From Aldehydirespirator sp965220345 (GTDB lineage: Bacteria; Actinomycetota; Acidimicrobiia; Acidimicrobiales; Aldehydirespiratoraceae): a DNA stretch of 64,000 nucleotides. Each line of letters begins with the position of its first letter. Positions within the stretch are counted from its first letter, which is position 1. Made by a program: the position numbers and the translations under genes. Shown in pieces: positions 52,088-61,180 of this stretch. The stretch covers positions 620,001-684,000 of the forward strand of contig OZ244822.1 in NCBI GenBank assembly GCA_965220345.1. The letters run 5' to 3'. A model generated the notes under the pieces. That model was not told where the DNA came from. It saw only the letters and a program-made list of their open reading frames with translations, and ran no database searches.

Positions 52088-52909
52088 TCAGTTGCGGCGA
52101 TGGGCGATCACCTCAGCCATGATGCTCAACGCAATTTCTTCTGGGGTTTCGGCACCCATCTCAATGCCGATAGGTGCATGCACACGGTCAAGCGCGCCAA
52201 GATCAACACCGTCGTCTTCTAGTTGCGCGCGGGTGGTAGCCCAGCGCCGTTCGCTGCCCATCACTCCCACATAACCGACATCGGTGGCTAGCAGTGCTGG
52301 CAGCGCAGCAGTATCAACATCAATGTTTCGTGTGACTAGCACCACCGAAACGTCTGCGGTGAGGGTGCGGCCCTCAAGCAGGTCATTGACGCTGCCGATA
52401 ACCAGTTCATCAGGCCCTTTGCTGGTGCTGTCGCTGCTATCTCTATCGTCTTCGTCGTCAGAGCCGAGCGCTGAGCCGGACTTGTAGTCAGCGCTGGCCT
52501 GTGGGCGATCATCACAGGCCGTCACACGGAAACCCAACCATTGAGCTAGTTCTGTCACTGCTCGCCCGACATGGCCGTATCCGATCACGATCACGGTTCC
52601 TTCTGGCATATGCGGCTCCACGAATATTTGAACGTCTCCCCCGCAAACACCGGGATCACCCCGGGTGGGATCAACTAAACGGTACGACAGCAAGCGGCAG
52701 CGCCCATCACTGAGCGAGGCTACGGCTTCGTTGACCACCCGAGCTTCCATTTCGCCGCCGCCTACGGTTCCGGCGATGCTGCCGTCACGGAACACCAGCA
52801 TCTTCGCTCCAGGTCGTCGCGGTACCGACCGCGAAGTGTCAACCACAGTGGCTGAAGCCACCGCCACGCCACGCTCAACGGCATCAGCAAGACGTTGCAA
52901 CAACTTCAT
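52088..52909 (-). CDS. XdhC/CoxF-family molybdenum cofactor maturation protein
   Basis: A 273-residue protein. The XdhC_CoxI domain (ATVVDTSRSVPRRPGAKMLV; GTVGGGEMEARVV) is followed by an Asp/Ser-rich insertion and a Rossmann domain (TVIVIGYGHVGRAVTELAQW). XdhC proteins insert the sulfurated (or here perhaps selenium-modified) cofactor into the hydroxylase. The start at 52909 (MKLLQRLADAVERG) is preferred; a longer frame to 53095 overlaps the next gene. GGEMEARV is intact, which argues for function. Confidence 0.88.
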   Translation of the reverse strand: MKLLQRLADAVERGVAVASATVVDTSRSVPRRPGAKMLVFRDGSIAGTVGGGEMEARVVNEAVASLSDGRCRLLSYRLVDPTRGDPGVCGGDVQIFVEPHMPEGTVIVIGYGHVGRAVTELAQWLGFRVTACDDRPQASADYKSGSALGSDDEDDRDSSDSTSKGPDELVIGSVNDLLEGRTLTADVSVVLVTRNIDVDTAALPALLATDVGYVGVMGSERRWATTRAQLEDDGVDLGALDRVHAPIGIEMGAETPEEIALSIMAEVIAHRRN

Positions 52910-53012
52910 CGACACACCGACCCTGTAGATCCCAGCGCACAGCGAGACAACGTTCGGCCTGGTGTCTCTGCTAGCAGCAACGTCTGGCGCAACGACTGCC
53001 ATGATGCAGTAT

Positions 53013-54338
53013 TCATGTCCAGAGTCTGGCTGACTGCTGTTGACAATGCGCTCGCAGTTGCCCGAAGTCAACTCCAAGCACTTCGCCGCCATCAACTATC
53101 CAGTCGCCACCGACCATCACTTTGCGCACATTAGAGGCGCTACGCCACAACACCAGCTGATCCACCAGGTTGTGTGCTTCTACTGGGGTGGGCAGACCCT
53201 CGGGACCGTCAAGTTCGACCAGCTGCAAGTCGGCGTGCCAACCGGGTTCAAGGCGGCCTAACTGTTGCATCCCTAGGGTGTGGGCAGCCCCCTCAGTAGC
53301 TAGATGCAGCACTTCTGCTGCGCTGATCGCATTCGGGTTGAGGCTGGCAGCACGGTGCAATAGAAAAGCTCCGCGCATCACCGCGAACATGTCGTTGAGG
53401 TATCCGTCGGAACCGAGCCCGACAGTCACATCACGTTTCAATAGTTCAAGCAAAGGAGCAATCCCCGCGCCAACTTCGCAGTTAGACAAAGGCATGTGCG
53501 ACACTCTGATGCCGTTGTCGGCCACGATATCAATCTCGCAGGGTGACAGCTGCACGCACTGGCTCGCCTGCAAACGCGGCGAAGCCACCCCGAGATGCTC
53601 GTAATACTCAAGTGTGTGCATACCGTGATGCTTGATGCACCAGCGGCCTTCGTGGACACCTTCGTTGACGTGGGCGTGGCAGAAAACGTCCAGCTCTTCG
53701 GCAAGAGCGAAAGCCTTACGGATGAAAGCCTCGCTGCAAGTAAAGGTGGTGTGAATGCACATGGTGCCTGACACACGCTTGTCTTGGCTAGCACGGCAGG
53801 CTTCAATGAAGCGCGTGTTCTCGTTTAGTCCTGCTTGGCCGTTGGTGGCACCCATGCGCTCGGTGGCTTCGAACGACAGAACACTTCGTAGTCCACTGCG
53901 TTTGACTGCTTCGTGTTCAGCGAACAAGGCATCTGGCAGGGCGTTGGGCGCTTCCAAAATGTCGAAGAAGCTGGTGGTTCCCCCCGCTGCGAGCTGGGCT
54001 GTAACCCAAGCAGCCGCAGCAGCGATCATCTCATGATCCAAAGCGTTCTCAACTAGCGGCCACCAGTAGTCCTCTAGGAATCCCCAGAAATCCGCAACCG
54101 GGGCTGCGGGAGCGGGCACGCCGTGAGCGAGAACCCCGTAGAGATGCACATGAGCATTGACGAAACCTGGCAGCAGCACACAGCCCGAACCGTCGCAGTA
54201 TTCGTCGTCGGGGTAGCGGCGCTTCAACTCTGCGGCTGGACCCGAATCGTTGATCAGGCCGTTTGTGACACGCACCGCCCAATGCTGTCGAGGCTCATCC
54301 AGCGCCGCCGTGATAACCCAATCACCCCCAATAATCAT
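53013..54338 (-). CDS. SsnA-like amidohydrolase / aminohydrolase
   Basis: A 441-residue metal-dependent hydrolase of the TRZ/ATZ-deaminase group. First metal site LPGFVNAHVHLYG, then HAHVNEG with the metal His, and GLGSDGYLND with the catalytic Asp. In E. coli the relative SsnA sits with ygfK, ygfM and xdhD; the same partners surround this gene. The likely role is deamination or ring opening of a purine-type heterocycle made by the hydroxylase, but the substrate is unproven. Confidence 0.85.
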   Translation of the reverse strand: MIIGGDWVITAALDEPRQHWAVRVTNGLINDSGPAAELKRRYPDDEYCDGSGCVLLPGFVNAHVHLYGVLAHGVPAPAAPVADFWGFLEDYWWPLVENALDHEMIAAAAAWVTAQLAAGGTTSFFDILEAPNALPDALFAEHEAVKRSGLRSVLSFEATERMGATNGQAGLNENTRFIEACRASQDKRVSGTMCIHTTFTCSEAFIRKAFALAEELDVFCHAHVNEGVHEGRWCIKHHGMHTLEYYEHLGVASPRLQASQCVQLSPCEIDIVADNGIRVSHMPLSNCEVGAGIAPLLELLKRDVTVGLGSDGYLNDMFAVMRGAFLLHRAASLNPNAISAAEVLHLATEGAAHTLGMQQLGRLEPGWHADLQLVELDGPEGLPTPVEAHNLVDQLVLWRSASNVRKVMVGGDWIVDGGEVLGVDFGQLRAHCQQQSARLWT

Positions 54339-54383
54339 GGCCCGTGCAGAAACCCGCTCAAAGGGAACGCCCCAAGCTCGTGC

Positions 54384-57353
54384 TCAGGCTCCGGCCGGGC
54401 TAGTAGGCGCATTATTAGCAGCTTGTAGGGCGGTCCAGACTCGTTCGGGGGTGAACGGCAGGTCGTTGATGGCGGTGCCGGTGGCGTTCAAGATGGCGTT
54501 ACGCACTGCTGGGGCCACGCCGTCTTTGGGTATCTCAGCAACTGCTTTGGCACCAAAGGGACCGCTGTCTTCCATGGTTTGCACCAAATACACCACCGTC
54601 TCGGGCATTTCGTCGGCACGGTAGATCTTGTAAGGGCCAAAAGACGGGTTGATCATGCGCCCAGCGTCGTCTAGCACAATCTCCTCACAGTGGGCGTAAC
54701 CGAGAGCCTGGATCATGCCACCCTCCACTTGGCCTGAAGCAGTGACAGGATTAATGGCCACGCCACAGTCCACCGCCATCACCAGTTTGGTGACAGTGAC
54801 CTGACCGGTATCAACATCCACCTCCACTTCAGCGAACTGCGCCGCGAACGGTGGCGGGCATGCTGGTGATACATGTGAGGCGGTGCCCATAATCTGCTCT
54901 TGGTCTTGCCAATGCAGCGAGTCAAGAGCGATCTCCTCCATCGTGACCGACCGTCCGTCAGCGGCATAAGCGCGGCGGTCACGCAACTCAATCGTGCATG
55001 GCTCATCCACTTCGAGCAGCATCGCAGCTCTTGCTTTGAGTCGGTCGCGCACCACCTCAGCAGCCTGCAACGCAGCCGTGCCAGAAATATAGGTAGTGGA
55101 CGAGGCATACGCCCCAGTATCGAACGGGGTCATGTCGGTGTCGCTGGAATACACCTTTATGTCATCAAGGGGCACTCCTAGCACTTCGGCTGCGATCTGT
55201 CCGATGACAGTGTCTGCACCGGTACCGAGATCAGTGGCACCAATCAGCATGTTGAACGAACCATCGTCGTTGAGTTTGATGGAACAACCTCCCATATCCA
55301 AAAACGGGATAGCAGTACCATGCATACAGAACGCGAAGCCCAAACCCCGGCGGATGTTGGGCTGGTCTGCTGGTGCCTTCCAAGACTGATCGTTGCGGCG
55401 ATCCCAGTCGATTTCGCGCATGCCCTGAGCGACGCACTCTTCAATCCCTGACGACATCACTTTCGGGTATTCGTCAAGTTCTCCTTCGGCCACGGCACGC
55501 TCGCCGAGATGCGGGGCAATGTCCATTTCATCGCCCACCTTCACCCAACTGCGCCGTTTGAACTCAATCGGGTCGATCTCTAGGGCCTGAGCGATGTCTT
55601 CCATGTGAGCTTCAAGAGCGAACTCAGCCTGTGGTGCCCCGTAGCCGCGATACGCCCCCGGCACCGGAATGTTGGTGTAAACGACATGACAGTCGAAGCG
55701 TTTAGAGGCGGCGTTGTAAGAGGTGAGACCGCGCAGACCCGACACGATCTGCACGGTGAAGCCATGCGTGCCGTAGGGGCCGGTGTTGCCGATGATGCTC
55801 ATGTCTTGCGCCAGCAGAGTGCCGTCCGTGTCAACCGCGGTGCGGTAGGTGATGGTTTGTGGATGGCGGGTGCGGCTGGCATAAAACTCTTCGGCGCGAT
55901 CAAGTTCTAAGCGCACCGGACGGCGAGTGGCAATCGCCAGATGCGCCACGATGTCCTCTATCAGCATTTCTTGTTTAGCACCGAAGCCGCCGCCGATGCG
56001 GGGCTTGATAACACGAATGTCTTTGACATCCATACCAATGAGCGGCGCCAACATGCGACGAGTATGAAACGGCACCTGCGTGGCGGTGCGTACCACCATG
56101 CGTTCGTCGGAGTCGAGCCAAGCCATAGAAATGTGTGGCTCGATGGGGCATTGCTGTACTTGATGAACTCGGAAGGTTTGCTCAAACACATGGGGCGCAG
56201 CCGCGAGGTTGCCGTCAACGTCGCCGCGTCTAGCAGTGATGTGATGCACCAAGTTGCGCTGCGGGTCACAGATGTGGGTGGTGTCGTCTTCGTCGTGGAT
56301 TTTGGGGGTGTCGGGATCCATGGCATCGCGCTCGTCAAACACCGCCGGAAGAACTTCGTAATCAACCTCTATCAAAGACACGGCAGCTTCGGCAGCTTCG
56401 ACAGTCTCTGCTGCTACGGCAGCCACACGATCACCGACATGGCGAACCCTGTCATCGAAGCTGACCTGATCATAGGGATGAGGGTTGGGCCAGCTCTGAC
56501 CGCCAGAGGCGTATTTGACTCGGGGTGTGTTGCCGTAATGCAACACGGCATGAACTCCCGGCACTGCCCGCGCCTTCGCATCATCAATGCGCAGGATTTT
56601 GGCGTGAGCATGAGGGCTGCGAAGCACTTTGGCATACAGCATCCCCCGAGGTTCGATGTCGTCGGTGAAAGCCGGATTGCCTTTGGCGAGGCGCACCGCA
56701 TCGACTTTGACTTCGGGTTTGCCGACCACAGCCATGTCAGGCACTTCACGCGACGGCACCAAACGCGGCACCGCCAAGGAGGCATCAGGTGCTGCGGCTT
56801 GCGGATCGTCAGGATCACGGGCTGGGGCAGGGTTGCGTCCGTCGCTCAGCGGTGGGATCACCAAAGGTGCGAAAGGTTCGGTTTCGTCACCTCGCAGCAT
56901 GGCCGCTGCACGCTTGACAGCTTCTACCGGTTTCACATAAGCGGTTTCGCGGTCGAGTATCCCAGAAAGCATGTCTCTGATCTCGGCTTCAGAGGGATCG
57001 GGGTTGTCCTCTAGCAGAGCGAGCGTGCCCAGAATCATTGCACCGGCTGAATAACCAGACTGAAAGGCTCCTACCGCTGCGAAAGCGGCTTGAATGGGAT
57101 GCAGGTCAGGCGAAACGTTGAGCGATTCAACGGTAGTGATCCGATGTCCGTTAGCTGAAGCCGCAAGGATCACGTCGCTTGATGCCAGCCGTCCGTCGTA
57201 AAGGATCGCCGCGGCACCAGTTTCGCCGCTTTCGGAGCCGTAGCGCACCGAGAACATTCCCAAACGTCGTAGAGCTTCACGCAGGGTGACATGTGCTTCG
57301 ACAGACACTGTCGCCGGTGACCCGTTCAACTCGAAGGCCACATCCATCGTCAT
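54384..57353 (-). CDS. XdhD-like molybdopterin hydroxylase with a cysteine-free ferredoxin-like domain
   Basis: A 989-residue fusion. Residues 1-160 align with the [2Fe-2S] subunit of xanthine dehydrogenases, but all eight ligand Cys positions are replaced: S40, T45, A48, D60, S99, S102, D134 and E136. It cannot hold the clusters. From about 205 the molybdopterin subunit follows: RSPHAHAKILRIDDAKARA, GGFGAKQEMLIEDIVAHLA, YRGYGAPQAEFALEAHM, DLGTGADTVIGQIAAEVL and the terminal GPFGAKAVAEIP with the active-site Glu. E. coli XdhD, as I recall it, also has a degenerate N-terminus, so the loss is probably a family trait. ATG overlaps the FAD-subunit stop (TGATG). Confidence 0.9.
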   Translation of the reverse strand: MTMDVAFELNGSPATVSVEAHVTLREALRRLGMFSVRYGSESGETGAAAILYDGRLASSDVILAASANGHRITTVESLNVSPDLHPIQAAFAAVGAFQSGYSAGAMILGTLALLEDNPDPSEAEIRDMLSGILDRETAYVKPVEAVKRAAAMLRGDETEPFAPLVIPPLSDGRNPAPARDPDDPQAAAPDASLAVPRLVPSREVPDMAVVGKPEVKVDAVRLAKGNPAFTDDIEPRGMLYAKVLRSPHAHAKILRIDDAKARAVPGVHAVLHYGNTPRVKYASGGQSWPNPHPYDQVSFDDRVRHVGDRVAAVAAETVEAAEAAVSLIEVDYEVLPAVFDERDAMDPDTPKIHDEDDTTHICDPQRNLVHHITARRGDVDGNLAAAPHVFEQTFRVHQVQQCPIEPHISMAWLDSDERMVVRTATQVPFHTRRMLAPLIGMDVKDIRVIKPRIGGGFGAKQEMLIEDIVAHLAIATRRPVRLELDRAEEFYASRTRHPQTITYRTAVDTDGTLLAQDMSIIGNTGPYGTHGFTVQIVSGLRGLTSYNAASKRFDCHVVYTNIPVPGAYRGYGAPQAEFALEAHMEDIAQALEIDPIEFKRRSWVKVGDEMDIAPHLGERAVAEGELDEYPKVMSSGIEECVAQGMREIDWDRRNDQSWKAPADQPNIRRGLGFAFCMHGTAIPFLDMGGCSIKLNDDGSFNMLIGATDLGTGADTVIGQIAAEVLGVPLDDIKVYSSDTDMTPFDTGAYASSTTYISGTAALQAAEVVRDRLKARAAMLLEVDEPCTIELRDRRAYAADGRSVTMEEIALDSLHWQDQEQIMGTASHVSPACPPPFAAQFAEVEVDVDTGQVTVTKLVMAVDCGVAINPVTASGQVEGGMIQALGYAHCEEIVLDDAGRMINPSFGPYKIYRADEMPETVVYLVQTMEDSGPFGAKAVAEIPKDGVAPAVRNAILNATGTAINDLPFTPERVWTALQAANNAPTSPAGA

Positions 57354-58096
57354 CAGCTCAACTCCTCGTTCACACGGGCGGTCAAGGTCGCGGCCAAATG
57401 CAGCCGGTAGGCGCTACTGCCCCTGAAGTCTCCTTCGGGTGCCAAGCCCGCCGTGGGATTATCGACATCTACTAGCACGGGATAATCGGCCACGCCGCAT
57501 ACAGCCACCGTCACTGAGTCACCGACGCGGCACCCATAGGCGGCGACTATGGGCGTATCGGCCGGGGTGCGTCCAGTGCGGACGCAAGCGGTGCGTCCTG
57601 TCGGGTTGACGTTGACCGCAACAATGAGCGAACCCTGCGGTAGTCCACCGGCAAGCACTTCAGCAAGGCTGCGAGGCGAAGACGCACCGGCCAGCTCGAC
57701 TTTTGTGTCATGAGCTAGCAAAGCCGCAAGCAGTTCGCTTTCGGCTGAGCCGTCAGCCACAAGGCCGCCCACTGTGGACAATGTTCGCAAGGTGGACGGC
57801 TGCTCGCGGCGGGCTAGTTCCCGTAGCGAGTCAGGCAGAAGTTCGCAGCGTTGCAGGCTGTCGAGAGTGACGGTGGCACCGATATGCACTCGGTCGCTTG
57901 CGGCGGCGGTGATCTTGTCGAGTCCCAGCGATTGCAGGTCAACCGCTTCCAAGTCGGACGGTTCACGGTCGGCATTGAGAGTGGTTCCGCCACCCAATGC
58001 CAGGCGATGCGGCGATGCCAGCAGTTCAAGCGCTTCCTCAAGGGAAGCCGGACGATGATATGCGGTTACTAACGGCACAACTGCGAACGCTAGCAA
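57353..58096 (-). CDS. YgfM-like FAD-binding subunit of the molybdenum hydroxylase
   Basis: A 247-residue FAD_binding_5-type protein. The flavin loop is ALGGGTTLNADREPSDLEAV (family LAGGTDL form); the second binding stretch is LRTLSTVGGLVADGSAESEL (family T.GGNL). It passes electrons between the Mo centre and an acceptor, and has no obvious partner iron-sulfur subunit in the cluster. The TTG at 58096 and the GTG at 58078 are both possible starts. It is the first gene of the Mo-hydroxylase run on the minus strand. Confidence 0.85.
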   Translation of the reverse strand: MLAFAVVPLVTAYHRPASLEEALELLASPHRLALGGGTTLNADREPSDLEAVDLQSLGLDKITAAASDRVHIGATVTLDSLQRCELLPDSLRELARREQPSTLRTLSTVGGLVADGSAESELLAALLAHDTKVELAGASSPRSLAEVLAGGLPQGSLIVAVNVNPTGRTACVRTGRTPADTPIVAAYGCRVGDSVTVAVCGVADYPVLVDVDNPTAGLAPEGDFRGSSAYRLHLAATLTARVNEELS

Positions 58097-58161
58097 GCCA
58101 ACAGGGCTATCGGTACCCGAAAAGCTACGTATGAACGTTGACGGCTATCTATTCGCTCGGC

Positions 58162-58251
58162 TTAACGAGCCAACCAAAAAAGCTGCAGAAATCCGGCTGC
58201 GATGATGACAGCCATCAACGCCACGATGGCGATAGTGGTCCCCGGTCTCAC
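58162..58251 (-). CDS. Small membrane peptide, 29 residues
   Basis: The GTG at 58251 overlaps the stop of the SAM hydrolase gene (GTGA) and has GAGGAG seven bases upstream. The peptide, MRPGTTIAIVALMAVIIAAG plus FLQLFWLAR, is a single hydrophobic helix with basic ends. No family recognised. Translational coupling and the strong ribosome site argue that it is made. It might serve a membrane complex with the SAM hydrolase, but nothing shows this. Confidence 0.55.
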   Translation of the reverse strand: MRPGTTIAIVALMAVIIAAGFLQLFWLAR

Positions 58252-59288
58252 AGGTTTGCTCCTCTTTGTTGTGTTCGTGTTTCTTGTGGGTTTAGAGATG
58301 ATGATTCTGGCGGCGGATCTGTGTCGATGAAGTCGCGTTGTCTCAACTGCACTGGGATTGGCTGATTCGGGCTTTGCTGGCCTGTGGCTGCAAGCTTTCT
58401 GAGCCGCACTTCGGTTCCCTCATGCAGTCCCAGTTCATCGGCGATTGAGCGCTGAGGCAAAGCCAACGACACCAACCCGCTTGAGTCGGTTACCAGACCC
58501 ACCCTGCCCGGTTTTACATCCGCATAGGCCAAAGCGCGCTGCGCCGTGTGCAGACTTTCACCCAAAATCACTTGCAGCGCGCCATCGCTGTCGGGGGTCG
58601 CTCCAGCGCCGTCGGGGGTAAAGACTTCGTCAATCTCGCCTATTGCGACATTGAGCTGACAGTTTCCGAAATGATCCACCCAAAGAACTTCGGCCACAAG
58701 ATCATCAGCCTCGCGTCGGCTTACCGGCAGCATTCCAGGAGTCAGGGTGGCAGGATCAACTGGCGGCCCCAGAGCCTCCAACGGCACACCACAGCAAAGG
58801 TGCGCCGCCGCTGGCGCAAAAAGATCACGACCGTCGAAGGTAGCTCCTAGTTCTGCCTGCGGCTCAAGGCGGTAGTCGCTGGCGGTTAGTTCCACCGCCC
58901 GGTCGGCACCGCCCACCAAAGCCACCGCAGGTGCCAGCAGCCCGTTGTCAGGTCCGACCAGCACTGAAGCACCTTCGCCAACTTCAACCGCGACAGCTCG
59001 GCGTGCGGTGCCTACACCTGGGTCAACCACCGCTAGCACTACCCCTGGTAGCAGATACTGAGCGGCTCGTGCCAGAGCTAGTCCTCCGGCTCGGATGTCG
59101 TGTCGGGCGATGCCGTGAGTCACGTCCACTACCCGCACTGCTGGCGCGATGGCGGCGATCACTGAGTGGACCACCCCAACGAATTCGTCATTGAGGCCGT
59201 AGTCAGACAAAAAAGAGATCGTGCTGTAGCCAGCTGCGTTGTTGTTTGAGGTTTGCCGTCTCGGGCGACCGTCCGCCGTGGTCGTCAC
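58248..59288 (-). CDS. S-adenosyl-L-methionine hydrolase (DUF62, SAM hydroxide adenosyltransferase)
   Basis: A 346-residue protein of the fluorinase/chlorinase-like family that hydrolyses SAM to adenosine and methionine. Signatures: ISFLSDYGLNDEFVGVVHSV, VDVTHGIARHDIRAGGLAL, LAVVDPGVGTARRAVAV, LVGPDNGLLAPAV and WVDHFGNCQLNV. The family halogenases carry extra loops not seen here, so water is the likely nucleophile. The C-terminal 40 residues are Gln/Pro-rich. It overlaps proC upstream by four bases and the 29-residue peptide downstream. Confidence 0.92.
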   Translation of the reverse strand: MTTTADGRPRRQTSNNNAAGYSTISFLSDYGLNDEFVGVVHSVIAAIAPAVRVVDVTHGIARHDIRAGGLALARAAQYLLPGVVLAVVDPGVGTARRAVAVEVGEGASVLVGPDNGLLAPAVALVGGADRAVELTASDYRLEPQAELGATFDGRDLFAPAAAHLCCGVPLEALGPPVDPATLTPGMLPVSRREADDLVAEVLWVDHFGNCQLNVAIGEIDEVFTPDGAGATPDSDGALQVILGESLHTAQRALAYADVKPGRVGLVTDSSGLVSLALPQRSIADELGLHEGTEVRLRKLAATGQQSPNQPIPVQLRQRDFIDTDPPPESSSLNPQETRTQQRGANL

Positions 59289-60082
59289 TGGCCTAACTCG
59301 CGACTGCGACGTGTGGCTGTGTCAACCACCCGCTCTATCAGGCTCATGAAGTCAACCTCTTCAAATACAGCTAATCCAGCTGCTGTAGTCCCGCCGGGTG
59401 TGGTCACATTTTCACGCAAAAGGCCAGGATCATCGCCAGTCGAAGCCAGCAGCGTGGCTGCCCCGAGGAGGGTCTGGCGCACTAGAGCATCGCTCACCTC
59501 TGGGTCGAGACCTCCGCTGATGCCTGCGTCGCGCAGCGCTTCAGCCAGCCTGAAAACATAGGCGGGGCCGCTGCCCGATAATCCAGTCACCGTGTCTAGG
59601 TCGGCTTCGTCAACAACTACCACCGTTCCGACCGATTCCAGAATGCTGCGAGCCCATTGCAGGTCATCCGGCCCGGCCTCACTGCCTGCCGCGATAGCTG
59701 ATGCTGCCAAACCGACCAGAGCTGGCGTGTTGGGCATAGCCCGCACCACTGGAGTGCTGGCTGGCAATCCAGCTTCGATCGTGTCGCAGCGCACTCCTGC
59801 GGCGATTGAAAGCACTCGCGGCACTTGTGCATTGGCCAGAGCTGGCAGAACATCTGGCACCACATGTGGCTTTACTGCGATCACTGCGGCGCTACCCGCA
59901 ACTGGTTCATGTGAGACCGACACATCGGTGTTGCTTGCGGTGAGGGCCTGTCGTTGTGTCGGGTCAGGCTCCACTACATGCAGTTCCGTTATGTCGGCCC
60001 AGCCTGAAGACACCAAGCCGCCCAGTAAGGCCGTGCCCATCTTGCCGCCACCGATTATTTGCAACTGCACCACGACGCTCAT
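59285..60082 (-). CDS. proC: Pyrroline-5-carboxylate reductase
   Basis: Final step of proline synthesis, NAD(P)H-dependent. Rossmann loop IIGGGKMGTALLGGLVSSG, central VRAMPNTPALVGLAASAI and C-terminal VTGLSGSGPAYVFRLAEAL, followed by TTPGGTTAAGLAVFE. 265 residues is normal. GTG or ATG start near 60082; the stop overlaps the SAM hydrolase gene. Confidence 0.96.
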   Translation of the reverse strand: MSVVVQLQIIGGGKMGTALLGGLVSSGWADITELHVVEPDPTQRQALTASNTDVSVSHEPVAGSAAVIAVKPHVVPDVLPALANAQVPRVLSIAAGVRCDTIEAGLPASTPVVRAMPNTPALVGLAASAIAAGSEAGPDDLQWARSILESVGTVVVVDEADLDTVTGLSGSGPAYVFRLAEALRDAGISGGLDPEVSDALVRQTLLGAATLLASTGDDPGLLRENVTTPGGTTAAGLAVFEEVDFMSLIERVVDTATRRSRELGQ

Positions 60083-60168
60083 GCTAAAGCAGTGTTGTGA
60101 CGCTTGGCCGTTACTGTCGAGCGAACAGCCGAGACGGCAGCACCGATAACTAGCTTGTTCGGGGTCTC

Positions 60169-61110
60169 TCAGCTGCTGATGCTGCCGTGGCGGGCTGTGA
60201 TCTGCAGATCGCGGCGCACAACGCCAGCCACCGCAGCGATAACGATCACTCCGCCGATTACCTGAGCGATCCTGATCGGTTCATCCAAAAAGATCGCTGC
60301 CAGAACCATGGTCAACGGAGGAGCGCCTAGCAAAGCCATCGACGAAACAGTTATCCGCACATGTTTGTGAGCCCAGTTCATCAGCAGATGACCTGACCCT
60401 GGAACCGCCACAAGCGCAGCCACCCACAACCAGGCTTCAAAGTCAGGGAAGGTCATCCCGCCTCCGGTCAGCAGCGCTGGCGGGGTAACCACAACCAGGG
60501 CGACACCCCAGGCAACAGCCTGAAACTCGAAAGTGGCGATTTGTTGACGGGCTTCTTTGGCGAAAGCCATCTGTCCCGAAAAAAACAGCATCGCTACTAT
60601 CGCAAGAGCGTCACCACGAAAACTCCAGGTAGCAACAGAAGCCGAACCGAACAGCACTAGTGCGGTTCCCCCGAGTGCTGCTGCCACCAACGCCAGCAGC
60701 TTCACTGACACGGGTTCACCGAAACGACGCATAGCTGGCCAAATCAAAACAACTGGCACTAGCGACACGATCATGGCCACATTGGTGACAGTCGTGGATT
60801 TGATGGCTTCATAGAAAGCCACATACCAGAGCCCGAGCATCACCGCAGACGGCAAACATGCTCGGATTTGAAGCCAGGTAACCCGACGCTTACGGGCTGC
60901 GATTATTGCCGTGTAGATCAGCGTGCTGAGCACCAGCCTCCAAAACGCTAGCTGAGCCGCTTCAAGCTCTGGAGGCCGAGCCAGAATGTTGCCTCCAGCC
61001 CAACACGCCACCGCCACACCCACAGCCACCAGCCCGGCAGCTTTCCAATCACCACCACTCATCAACCCTCTAGTCAGTCGCGTCGGAGCTGACTGTTGAG
61101 ACCAGTTCAT
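60169..61110 (-). CDS. EamA-family (DMT) transporter
   Basis: A membrane protein with ten predicted helices and two EamA repeats: LVAVGVAVACWAGGNILARP at the start, and VALVAVPGSGHLLMNWAHK plus VTVSSMALLGAPPLTMVLAA in the second half. It probably exports metabolites or amino acids; the substrate is unknown. The ATG at 61110 is chosen; 61161 (longer) and 61062 (shorter) are alternatives. Follows proC on the same strand by about 86 bases. Confidence 0.85.
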   Translation of the reverse strand: MNWSQQSAPTRLTRGLMSGGDWKAAGLVAVGVAVACWAGGNILARPPELEAAQLAFWRLVLSTLIYTAIIAARKRRVTWLQIRACLPSAVMLGLWYVAFYEAIKSTTVTNVAMIVSLVPVVLIWPAMRRFGEPVSVKLLALVAAALGGTALVLFGSASVATWSFRGDALAIVAMLFFSGQMAFAKEARQQIATFEFQAVAWGVALVVVTPPALLTGGGMTFPDFEAWLWVAALVAVPGSGHLLMNWAHKHVRITVSSMALLGAPPLTMVLAAIFLDEPIRIAQVIGGVIVIAAVAGVVRRDLQITARHGSISS

Positions 61111-61180
61111 TACACCAAGCCTTAGAAGCCTTAGTCCATGTGACGGATGTAATCGATCCAATGGCTAGGTGAAGGAATCG

